This document shows positions 9,400 to 17,085 of a stretch of 64,000 nt of DNA, piece after piece. A program made the position numbers and the translations under genes. The stretch is from DTLC01 sp964555645 (GTDB lineage Bacteria; Verrucomicrobiota; Verrucomicrobiia; Limisphaerales; DTLC01), in assembly GCA_964555645.1 (NCBI GenBank), contig CAZKTA010000009.1, positions 1 through 64,000 on the forward strand. The letters run 5' to 3'. The notes under the pieces are model-generated. The model made no database searches, was not told the DNA's origin, and saw nothing but the letters and a program-made list of their open reading frames with translations. The stretch's first letter is position 1; each line of letters begins with the position of its first letter.

Positions 9400-10611
9400 C
9401 TATAAAATCGGCGTTTGCAACTTGAGCCGTTCCGCAACCTGCGCAACGTCTTTGTCGCCGCGCCCGGACAAATTTACGATGATGATAGCGTGCTTGGGCA
9501 TTTGTGGCGCGCGTTTGATAACCTCGGCAATTGCATGCGCAGGCTCGAGTGCAGGAATGATCCCCTCCAACCGCGCAAGTTTCATGAATGCATCCAGTGC
9601 CTCATCATCGGTTGCGTACGTGTACTGTACACGGCCAAGGTCGCGCAGCCAGGCGTGCTCCGGCCCAACCGCAGCATAGTCAAGCCCGGCACTGACACTG
9701 TGCGTTAGCTGTATCTGGCCATATTCATCCTGCAACAGGTACGAACGCGTGCCTTGTAGCACGCCTAATGACCCGCCTTGAAACCGCGCAGCGTGCTTGC
9801 CCGGCATAATCCCTTCACCGCCTGCCTCAACGCCAATCATTTGGACGGACTTGTCCTCGAGGAACGGATAAAACAGACCCATCGCATTCGAGCCGCCCCC
9901 TACACAAGCTACCAATAAGTCCGGCAATCGGCCTTCCTTATCCAAGATTTGCCGGCGCGCTTCATCACCAATCACACGCTGGAAATTACGTACCATCACC
10001 GGATACGGATGCGCACCATAGACAGTGCCGAGTATGTAATGTGTGGTGCGCACGTTAGTGACCCAGTCGCGCATGGCTTCGTTGATGGCTTCCTTGAGCG
10101 TTTGCTGGCCAGCCGTCACAGGTACAACTTCAGCGCCGAGCATTTTCATCCTGTACACGTTAAGCGCCTGGCGTTTGCAATCAACTGCACCCATGTAGAT
10201 GACGCATTTCAGTCCGAACATTGCCGCTACAGTGGCCGTGGCAACGCCGTGTTGGCCTGCGCCGGTCTCGGCTATTACACGGCTTTTGCCCATACGGCGC
10301 GCCAGCAGAACTTGGCCGAGGCAATTGTTGATTTTGTGTGCGCCAGTATGCAGCAGGTCTTCGCGCTTGAGATAAACCTTCGCGCCCCCGAGCTCGCGTG
10401 TGAGTCGTTCCGCAAAGTAAAGCGGCGTAGGCCGACCGGCAAATTCGCGCAGATAATACTCAAGCTCACGCTGGAACTGCGGGTCGTGCTGCGCGCGGAA
10501 GTATTCTTCCTCAAGTTCGCGCAGTGGATGCATTAATGTCTCGGGCACAAACCTGCCGCCGTACGGCCCAAAACAACCATGTGCATCCGGCACGGATTTG
10601 TAGCTAACCAT
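9400..10611 (-). CDS. trpB: Tryptophan synthase beta subunit
   Basis: PLP enzyme joining indole and serine to make tryptophan. From the ATG at 10611 it has 403 residues (MVSYKSVPDAHG); a GTG at 10617 would add two. TrpB features are FGPYGGRFVPETLM, GRPTPLYFAERL, the PLP lysine in REDLLHTGAHKINNCLG, ETGAGQHGVATA, the phosphate-binding CVGGGSNAMG, and GLDYAAVGPEH (substrate/COMM region). Normal length. The usual partner trpA is not next to it; the downstream-pathway gene trpF lies upstream on the same strand but about 775 bp away start to start, with a 154-bp gap. Confidence 0.97.
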   Translation of the reverse strand: MVSYKSVPDAHGCFGPYGGRFVPETLMHPLRELEEEYFRAQHDPQFQRELEYYLREFAGRPTPLYFAERLTRELGGAKVYLKREDLLHTGAHKINNCLGQVLLARRMGKSRVIAETGAGQHGVATATVAAMFGLKCVIYMGAVDCKRQALNVYRMKMLGAEVVPVTAGQQTLKEAINEAMRDWVTNVRTTHYILGTVYGAHPYPVMVRNFQRVIGDEARRQILDKEGRLPDLLVACVGGGSNAMGLFYPFLEDKSVQMIGVEAGGEGIMPGKHAARFQGGSLGVLQGTRSYLLQDEYGQIQLTHSVSAGLDYAAVGPEHAWLRDLGRVQYTYATDDEALDAFMKLARLEGIIPALEPAHAIAEVIKRAPQMPKHAIIIVNLSGRGDKDVAQVAERLKLQTPIL

Positions 10612-10693
10612 GTTCACCTACACAGGCTAGCGCAGCGCCACCAGAAGTCGAGTGGACAGTTGGGCGGAATGCAACGTTGACCCGTGAACCTGT

Positions 10694-10776
10694 CAAATCG
10701 TTGAATCCTCAAAAAAGCGCCCGACTGATGTTGCAGAGCTTTTGTCAGGTTAGCGGTTCAACAGTTCAACGATTTG
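10694..10776. repeat. 12-bp inverted repeat / TTCAACNN octamer cluster at the trpF 3' end
   Basis: caaatcgttgaa (10694-10705) is the exact reverse complement of ttcaacgatttg (10765-10776), with 59 bp between. The right arm continues leftward as TTCAACAG-TTCAACGA, so the core is an octamer of the form TTCAACNN. The right arm overlaps the trpF stop codon. It may be a dispersed octamer repeat or a long weak hairpin after trpF; there is no U-run to make it a standard terminator. Confidence 0.6.
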
Positions 10777-11392
10777 GCTTTCCCTTGGCAGCCTGGATAA
10801 ACGCGCGCATTTTTGCATGGTCTTTTTTGCCGGGGGCGGACTCGACACCCGTTGACACATCCACACCGTACGGCTGCACAAGTCGGACTGCCTCAGCTAC
10901 GTTTTCGGGTGTTAACCCACCCGCAAGAAAGAATGGGCGCTCGAATTTTTTTGCCTTAATTGCAAGCTGCCAGTTAAACGTTTCGCCTGTGCCACCAAGC
11001 CGGCCAGGTACATAAGCGTCCAGCAACCAAAAATCCGTACCATAAGCCGGCAACGTATCGAGCGAGGCCGCGTTCAAGATCCGGAATGCTTTCATCGTGC
11101 GCGAGCTAAACTGCATACAGTACTCAGGAGATTCATCGCCGTGGAACTGTAGGATGTCCAATCTGCACAGCGCAATGGCTTTGTTGACCACGCCAACTGG
11201 CGCGTTAACAAACACGCCAACGCGAAGGATATGCTCGGGCAGTTGACGTGCAATTTCTGCCGCAATAGCAGGTTCAACGTAACGCGGGCTGTGTTCAAAA
11301 AACATAAATCCGAGCGCATCCGCGCCAGCCTCAACAGCCGCAACTGCATCGGCAGGTGTTGTTATGCCGCAAATTTTCACTTTAACACTCAT
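10766..11392 (-). CDS. trpF: Phosphoribosylanthranilate isomerase
   Basis: Amadori isomerase of tryptophan biosynthesis, 208 residues, a single (beta/alpha)8 barrel. Signatures are KVKICGITTPADAVAAVEAGADALGF with the catalytic Cys in ICGIT, FFEHSPRYV, VGVFVNAP, LDILQFHGDE, the catalytic Asp in WLLDAYVPGRLGGTGETFNW, and the phosphate-binding FLAGGLTPENVAEAV and YGVDVSTGVESAPGKKDH near the end. The ATG at 11392 is the natural start. It is on the same strand as trpB; trpC, trpA and trpD are not in the window. Confidence 0.97.
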   Translation of the reverse strand: MSVKVKICGITTPADAVAAVEAGADALGFMFFEHSPRYVEPAIAAEIARQLPEHILRVGVFVNAPVGVVNKAIALCRLDILQFHGDESPEYCMQFSSRTMKAFRILNAASLDTLPAYGTDFWLLDAYVPGRLGGTGETFNWQLAIKAKKFERPFFLAGGLTPENVAEAVRLVQPYGVDVSTGVESAPGKKDHAKMRAFIQAAKGKPNR

Positions 11393-11691
11393 CCTGCTTC
11401 GTCACATTGAACAACTGGCAAGTGTCAGGGTCCCGGAACCGTTTGGCAATCCGATAACCAACCCTCGCAAACCCGGCAAAAGTTATTCCCAAAACGCGTA
11501 TTGACCCAAAAAAACTGATTCTGCGGGCAAGGGTACGGGCAGCACATTTGCTCGCCACAGATGTGCTGTGCAACGTGGTTTCCTCATTCTGCAGTTTTAA
11601 ATGGGAGTGCCGACAAGACGGTGCGCACGCGCAAAGTAAGTTTTTTTGCAGCAGCCGCACTATGAGCACGTCCTCGCTCTACAAAACTAAA

Positions 11692-11720
11692 AACCCCTTC
11701 CGGTTTTTCCGGAAGGGGTT
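11692..11720 (-). terminator. Rho-independent terminator of the porin gene
   Basis: Perfect 12-bp stem: aaccccttccgg (11692-11703) and ccggaaggggtt (11709-11720), with a five-base loop. Read on the minus strand it lies about 20 bp past the porin stop codon and is followed by a T-rich run (TTTTTAGTTTTG). Confidence 0.92.
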
Positions 11721-11740
11721 CTCAAGCGTCTCAAGTCCGG

Positions 11741-12889
11741 TTAGAACTTGTATATGATGTTGGCAGCCAGCAGGAATGCGTTGTACCGGTCACCCGACAC
11801 TCCGATATCCCGACCGAACATCCTCGAATTTGCGTTATCCCACCTGAACTCAAGCCGGCTGATGACGTTTTGCCACAGATCATATTGCGCGGTAAGTGTT
11901 GCCGCCCAAATTTGACCTGCTTCGCCATTATCCAACCATGCCCAAGTATCTGTTTTGTCACGCAGGTACTCGCCGCGTGCATGCAAGCTTAACTTTTCGG
12001 TCGCTTGGTATGAAGCGTACACAGCCGCCGTCCATGCGTCTGGACCATTGTCTTGGTTCCGATAATCGTAGGCTGCGCCCAGCTTTAGGCCAGCAACTGG
12101 AGTGGACAGCGTTGCGCCCACGTATAGACTTGTAATCGGAACGTCATCATACGCTTCGGTTCCGTTAACAATGCCCCCGTACAGTGTCGAGCCTTCGATC
12201 CAACCCCAATCTGCGGGGGCGGTGAGTGCGATCGAGCCCATATATGTCTTGTACGACTCGGCCTTGTCTGTCCGGCCATTTATCTCGGGGCCGATTGTGT
12301 TCGCCACGCCTGCCGATGCGGCTACCCACTCGGTAAACCTGTATGTGGCCAATACGCCTGTGTGTGTCTGTGGCTCGATTGAATGGCCGTATGAGCGTGT
12401 GTAGTTGGGGTTATTACCCGACTCGAGCGATTCGTAGCCAATGATCGTATCGAACACGCCAACCTTGCAATCGATCCAATTGCCCACTGGCACACGCAAC
12501 GCTACGTACGCTTGCCGAATTGCAAAGTCAGCGTTTTCAAATCCAACATCGCCTGCCCAACTACTGCCCGTGTTAAGCACGTTTGCATCCGGTCCCATCC
12601 ACAGGTCAACCTTATAGCCTGCAGCCCAGTCGGTTTCGTCCAAAGGCTTGGCGATGCTGAGCTGGACGACGTTTAGGTTAAACCCGTCGGATTTATCCTG
12701 ATTGAACTTTACATTCGGTACGAGTGTACCTGTGCCCAGGTTCCAATGTGCCGATGTATCCACATAGCCGCTGATGGTTGTGCCTGAAAGCGCAGTTTGC
12801 ACTGCGTTCAGTTCTTCAGCTTGAGCGACGGAGGCCAAGCTGATCACACCCACGGCGGCTAAACCTAACGTCCATTTTTCAAACTTCAT
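11741..12889 (-). CDS. Porin-like outer-membrane beta-barrel protein
   Basis: A 382-residue outer-membrane protein. The ATG at 12889 is chosen because a consensus Shine-Dalgarno lies just upstream and a signal peptide follows (MKFEKWTLGLAAVGVISLASVAQA-EE). The mature part has the pattern seen in verrucomicrobial 'TorF/DUF1597-like' barrels: SGYVDTSAHWNLGTG, VVQLSIAKPLDETDWAAGYKVDLW, AYVALRVPVGNWIDCKVGVFDT, ARGEYLRDKTDTW, and a C-terminal AFLLAANIIYKF ending in Phe. It probably forms a diffusion channel. The strong ribosome-binding site and dedicated terminator suggest a single, highly expressed gene. Confidence 0.85.
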   Translation of the reverse strand: MKFEKWTLGLAAVGVISLASVAQAEELNAVQTALSGTTISGYVDTSAHWNLGTGTLVPNVKFNQDKSDGFNLNVVQLSIAKPLDETDWAAGYKVDLWMGPDANVLNTGSSWAGDVGFENADFAIRQAYVALRVPVGNWIDCKVGVFDTIIGYESLESGNNPNYTRSYGHSIEPQTHTGVLATYRFTEWVAASAGVANTIGPEINGRTDKAESYKTYMGSIALTAPADWGWIEGSTLYGGIVNGTEAYDDVPITSLYVGATLSTPVAGLKLGAAYDYRNQDNGPDAWTAAVYASYQATEKLSLHARGEYLRDKTDTWAWLDNGEAGQIWAATLTAQYDLWQNVISRLEFRWDNANSRMFGRDIGVSGDRYNAFLLAANIIYKF

Positions 12890-12900
12890 AGGTTCCTCCG
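12890..12900 (-). promoter_or_regulatory. Strong Shine-Dalgarno before the porin
   Basis: On the minus strand CGGAGGAACCT precedes the ATG at 12889, giving GGAGG six bases from the start codon. It is one of very few consensus ribosome-binding sites in this window and fixes the start of the porin. Confidence 0.85.
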
Positions 12901-13322
12901 TTGTTGTTTGTTTTTGTTTACTGCAACTGACACTAATGTCCAGTTTCTGTGCAATAGCGGGTAACAACCGGTTTACCCGCCCGCCATTTCAGGCGCAATT
13001 TTTCGCACCTTGTAGCGGAAGCTGCACTAATTGACAACTACTTTTTCATTTTTTTACCCCGGGCCACAACCCGGCTTGGTTGACTGAACTTCTGCCAAAG
13101 GGCGGTTTCCATGTCAAGCCCCGATTTTACACACCGCAACCAATTCTTATAAGCCGGTTCAAGCACCGCACGAACGCACTGGAGAGCTGACTTTTTGGAG
13201 CGCCATCAGCATCGCAGTGGAACGCACCTTGCTAAGGTTGGGAATCGGTTGCTCCGGGGCGAAAACCTGATGCAGTGTCGCTCGGGTATTTTCCCTCGGC
13301 GCAGGTTAGAAAGAAAAACGCT
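12901..13322. other. Divergent intergenic region, no gene seen
   Basis: About 420 bp between the divergently transcribed porin (-) and GspF/PilC-like gene (+). It should hold both promoters. It is A/T-rich around 13040-13060 (cttttt and attttttt runs). I see no convincing coding sequence or pair of promoter boxes. Confidence 0.5.
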
Positions 13323-14540
13323 ATGCCTTCTTTTGTTTACGTAGCGCGTGACACACTCAGCGGCCGCGAGATACGCAGCACAATCGAAGCGGCCAATGAG
13401 CAGTCTGCCATTGCGGCACTGCTGAACCGTAATCTGTTGGTTGTCTCGATTCAGGAGAAGGTTGGCAAAAAAGGTCGCACTGCGGGTGGGCGAGTATCGT
13501 TGGCTGACCTTGTCATTTTCACGCGGCAACTTGCAACGATGATTGACGCCGGTCTGCCCATGGTACAGTCGCTCCAGGCACTGGCAGAGCAGACACCGCA
13601 CAAGGTCATGCGCGATATCATTCGCGATGTATGTGCGCGTGTTGAAGGCGGTGACTCGCTATCTGAAGCACTGCAGAAACATCCAAAGGCATTTAGCCGG
13701 CTGTATGTTTGCATGGTGGCGGCGGGTGAAAAAGGCGGTTTGCTGGCCGAGATTTTGGCGCGGCTGGCTACGTACCTTGAGAGCATGGCCCGGTTACGTA
13801 AGCGGGTAAAGGCAGCCATGATGTACCCCACGATAGTCAGCATAGTTGCGGTGCTGATCACGATCTTTCTGCTTGTGAAAGTTGTGCCTGTGTTCGGAGA
13901 CATCTACAGCAGTTTCCAAGCGCAGTTGCCTGCGCCCACTTTGTTTGTGGTAAACCTGAGCAAAGTGGTGCAGAAAAACCTGTTGTTCATCATAATTGGT
14001 GTTGCTGGCCTGGCCTTTGGCTGGTTCCACTTCACCAAGAAAACCGCCGTAGGCCGCGCGTTTTGGGATCGGTTACGACTTAGGCTGCCGATTTTCGGTG
14101 CGATTGCGCATAAGATTTGCCTTGCAAGATTCACCCGTACGATGGCATCGCTGGTGCGCAGCGGTGTGCCGATTCTGGAGGTGCTCCAAATCGTTTCCCA
14201 AACAGTTGGCAACGTCGAAATTGAGAAGGCGATAAAAAATGCCGCCGTTGACATCGAGCGTGGTGAGACAATCGCTTCATCTCTTGGAAAACATTCGGTG
14301 TTCCCAAGCATGATAATTCGGATGTTGGCCGCAGGCGAACAGACAGGCAAAGTCGATGCAATGCTGGAGCGTGTGGCCGACTTCCTCGACGAAGAAATTG
14401 AGACCACGCTTTCAGGGTTAACATCGCTTATCGAACCGATCCTGATCGTATTCCTTGGTGTTGTGATTGGCGGCTTGGTGATTTGCATGTTCCTGCCCAT
14501 CTTCAAGATGAGCACGATCATCAACCCGGGCCCCAGATAA
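13323..14540 (+). CDS. Type II secretion / type IV pilus inner-membrane protein (GspF/PilC)
   Basis: A 405-residue platform protein of type II secretion or type IV pilus assembly, which links the cytoplasmic ATPase to pseudopilin assembly. The ATG at 13323 begins MPSFVYVARDTLSGREIRST, the standard family start. Two T2SF repeats follow: FTRQLATMIDAGLPMVQSL (about 65) and FTRTMASLVRSGVPILEVL (about 270), each with its KxxG motif (GGLLAEIL; TGKVDAML). Transmembrane helices lie near 165-190, 215-235 and 370-395. The gene stands alone here; PilT at 35.9 kb and the prepilin at 16.3 kb are likely functional partners. Confidence 0.95.
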   Translation: MPSFVYVARDTLSGREIRSTIEAANEQSAIAALLNRNLLVVSIQEKVGKKGRTAGGRVSLADLVIFTRQLATMIDAGLPMVQSLQALAEQTPHKVMRDIIRDVCARVEGGDSLSEALQKHPKAFSRLYVCMVAAGEKGGLLAEILARLATYLESMARLRKRVKAAMMYPTIVSIVAVLITIFLLVKVVPVFGDIYSSFQAQLPAPTLFVVNLSKVVQKNLLFIIIGVAGLAFGWFHFTKKTAVGRAFWDRLRLRLPIFGAIAHKICLARFTRTMASLVRSGVPILEVLQIVSQTVGNVEIEKAIKNAAVDIERGETIASSLGKHSVFPSMIIRMLAAGEQTGKVDAMLERVADFLDEEIETTLSGLTSLIEPILIVFLGVVIGGLVICMFLPIFKMSTIINPGPR

Positions 14541-15210
14541 GACTTCAAACTGGCGTGCTCACAACAGCCCGGTTGGCACACAATGCCTGAACAGAAGCGT
14601 TATGCGACTTGCTCAATCCGGGTGCTGAACCCATGGGATGTCCCGGCTTACAGCTCGGGACCTACCTTTGGCCTGGTCATACTCTTGGCCGGGCCAATTA
14701 GTCGGGGGCGGTTCGCACTTGTGTTTGAAATACGAAATACGAATTTGGAATCGGCTTTTTTGGGCAGGTCTCAAGAGAAATCAACACATAGGTATGGAAC
14801 GGCGCAACTTGGAGTCTGCGATGCGGGTGAGAAATTTAAGTTTGCTCGGAACAGCCCACGACCACAAAACAGCGCTAAACATTACTGACCGCTTGCCGCG
14901 TCGCGAGCTAATTCAACTGCCTCCGGGAATGACGATGCTGAGGCCGGTGGTTGGTGTCAGATTCCTTGACGCCAAGCCACCAAACACTGTGCGGGCGTTC
15001 GTGTCGTAGTGCCTCTTTGCTAAGCCTGAGAACGGGTTGCTTCAAGGTGCGCAAACTGGATTTAACGTTTGCACAAGCCTTCTGCTTGCGGGGTTGAATT
15101 TCCAAAGTGCCCAAACTTGTCTCTGTGGATGTGGGTGCCGCCAACTTTATACCTGCGCCTGCATAGAAACGACTGGCAAAGTTGGCCGGGCTGTCTGGTA
15201 AGATCTGTTC
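14541..15210. other. 670-bp stretch without a recognisable gene
   Basis: Reading frames here (for example 14638-15009 +) have no family signature and no ribosome-binding site. Visible structure includes a short inverted repeat (gtcccg at 14640-14645 with cgggac at 14656-14661) and an A/T-rich patch of repeated gaaatac units at 14727-14754. It may be decayed coding DNA or an unknown RNA; nothing firmer can be said. Confidence 0.45.
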
Positions 15211-16209
15211 TCAGCTCATGCGCCGGCGCACAAACCACAACAGGCCGACAAACCCGAGTAACGCAAAGGCAGTTGGCTCTGGCACGGGCACGACGATTCC
15301 GATTGGGTTAGCCACACCGCCATTGAACGTGGTGTCGCCGTTGGCGAGGAGGAACGGTGCTTCGTTGATGGTTTGCCATATGCCGTTAGGCGAGACCTGA
15401 TAGCCCAGGAGCGTGTTGCTGCCGATGTCCCAGTATTCAACCCGGCATATGCCAGTTGCCAAATCGTTGGGCACGTATGCACCCCAGCGTCCTGCTGTAA
15501 CGTGTGTATTCCACAATGTGAAGGCAGTCGCATCTATTCCGTCCGACTCTGTCCAGGTGCCCCAAACGGGCCGGCCGGTGCCAGCTATGTTGTCATACAG
15601 CAGAACAATGGTTTCGCCTGGAGCTGTGCCCAAACTGTCGCCCACAAGGAACGTGGCTTCGTTGACTCCTGTGGCTGTGCCTTGGCCAAGTGAAAGCAGT
15701 GTGCTTGTTGCGTAAAGGGTGTGCGCCACGGTTGTGCCGCCTGCGCCGTTGTTCAGAATCACACCCAACCTTACGTTGTTGCCCACGGTAAACCGCGCAT
15801 TTGAGGTGGGCACTAGTGCAAACCAACCTGTGTATGAGCCGGAAGCGTCCGTGGTAAATTCAGAATATCGGTTAGCGGAAGCGACTTGGTCGTTGGCTAG
15901 CAATGTGCCTCCCAATCCTTTCTGTGTAGTGTAGCCCTGAATGTATCCGGCCGAGTTAGCGGTGTTGTTAATGCCGAAATAATTTCCGGCGCCTGTGCCC
16001 ACTGGGATGTTCGTGTCACCCGAAACGTAGTAACGATAAGTGGCGTTGGGTAATAGTCCCGATATGGTCAACCGAGCCGCAGTTGGTGCTCTGTAACCCG
16101 TGGTGTTTCCATTGGCCAGGTACTGCGGCAAGAACACCTCGGTGATCGTTTGGGCGTTTAGCTTCAGAGCCAGAGCAGTTACAGCTAGTAGTGTTGCTGG
16201 TGTTTTCAT
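15211..16209 (-). CDS. PEP-CTERM sorting domain protein
   Basis: A 332-residue secreted protein. It has an N-terminal signal peptide (MKTPATLLAVTALALKLNA-QT) and a C-terminal exosortase-type tail: the motif VPEP (in VPVPEPTAFAL), a hydrophobic helix (LLGFVGLLWFV) and a basic end (RRRMS). The tail directs export, cleavage and release or attachment by an EpsH-type exosortase, none of which is in this window. The central part (about 25-300) is Gly/Thr/Asn-rich beta-strand sequence with no named domain. It lies 75 bp downstream of the prepilin gene on the same strand and may be its operon partner. Confidence 0.9.
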   Translation of the reverse strand: MKTPATLLAVTALALKLNAQTITEVFLPQYLANGNTTGYRAPTAARLTISGLLPNATYRYYVSGDTNIPVGTGAGNYFGINNTANSAGYIQGYTTQKGLGGTLLANDQVASANRYSEFTTDASGSYTGWFALVPTSNARFTVGNNVRLGVILNNGAGGTTVAHTLYATSTLLSLGQGTATGVNEATFLVGDSLGTAPGETIVLLYDNIAGTGRPVWGTWTESDGIDATAFTLWNTHVTAGRWGAYVPNDLATGICRVEYWDIGSNTLLGYQVSPNGIWQTINEAPFLLANGDTTFNGGVANPIGIVVPVPEPTAFALLGFVGLLWFVRRRMS

Positions 16210-16284
16210 AGGTTTGTTAAGGGTTACTGGGTTTCAATTGTTCAAAGAAAAGTCTGTCGGCCAGAGCAAGTCTAAGACTCGCAG

Positions 16285-17085
16285 TTAGTTCGGATTAGCA
16301 GCGGGGTCTGGAGTCCAGATGACGCGGTTTTGAGGTACAATCGCCTTGCCCCGATTTGGGCTGTCACGGTTGGTTTCCACGACGCGGTTGCCGTGGAGAG
16401 ATTCCACATGCCCATCAATAAACACAAGATTGCCCGCATTCAGATGCCGCGCCACAAAGCGCGAGGCGAAACTGGCAGGCTGGCCGAGGTCACTGTCAGT
16501 TTGCGCAGAGTCCACCTTGGGTTCGCCGGGCAGCCGGTTCTCAAGGAATCCCACCGTTTGTGCCGGGCGCAGTATTGAGCTGGCGCGAACGGGGGCGGCG
16601 CCACTTTTGAGCTTGGAGTTCATCGCTATCGAGAACAACACGTTGCCCAAAGCTTGCGCATCAGCAGGGAACCGCGCTGCAGGACAATGGAATAGACTGT
16701 CGTGCCCATAAAATGCGGCGCGCTCGTTCAGGTAATCCGCAGCGGCGCGCAACTTCAGCAATTTAGGCAATGCGTTGTACCATACATCTGCCGCCGTAGG
16801 ATCACTGACCTGAGCCCAATTATTAAGCCGGGCGCTGGTGCCGAACGCTTCTCGTGGCAGAAAACCGTCATTATCATGAAGATACATGGTGAACGCCAAC
16901 CCCCATTGCCTGAGCTTGTTTGCGCAGGCAATGCGTTTGGCAGTGGCCTTGGCACGGCTTAGGACAGGCAACATCAGCCCCGCCAATATTGCTACGATGG
17001 AGACAACGACCAGCAACTCGATCAATGTGAATCCATGCGCTTTTGGTCTTGTCGCAGCAACACGCATTTGTCGCAAACGATTCAT
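16285..17085 (-). CDS. Prepilin-type protein with H-X9-DG motif
   Basis: A 266-residue type II secretion/pilin-like protein. The leader is basic and is followed by the prepilin peptidase site and methylation helix (HG-FTLIELLVVVSIVAILAG, with Glu at +5). The helix runs into RAKATAKRIACANKLRQWGLA, typical of the large verrucomicrobial/planctomycete pseudopilin family. Near the C-terminus HLNAGNLVFIDGH fits the H-X9-DG motif. These proteins are thought to assemble into, or be secreted by, a pseudopilus. The start overlaps the stop of the upstream lamin-tail gene by four bases (ATGA), so the two are translationally coupled. Confidence 0.93.
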   Translation of the reverse strand: MNRLRQMRVAATRPKAHGFTLIELLVVVSIVAILAGLMLPVLSRAKATAKRIACANKLRQWGLAFTMYLHDNDGFLPREAFGTSARLNNWAQVSDPTAADVWYNALPKLLKLRAAADYLNERAAFYGHDSLFHCPAARFPADAQALGNVLFSIAMNSKLKSGAAPVRASSILRPAQTVGFLENRLPGEPKVDSAQTDSDLGQPASFASRFVARHLNAGNLVFIDGHVESLHGNRVVETNRDSPNRGKAIVPQNRVIWTPDPAANPN

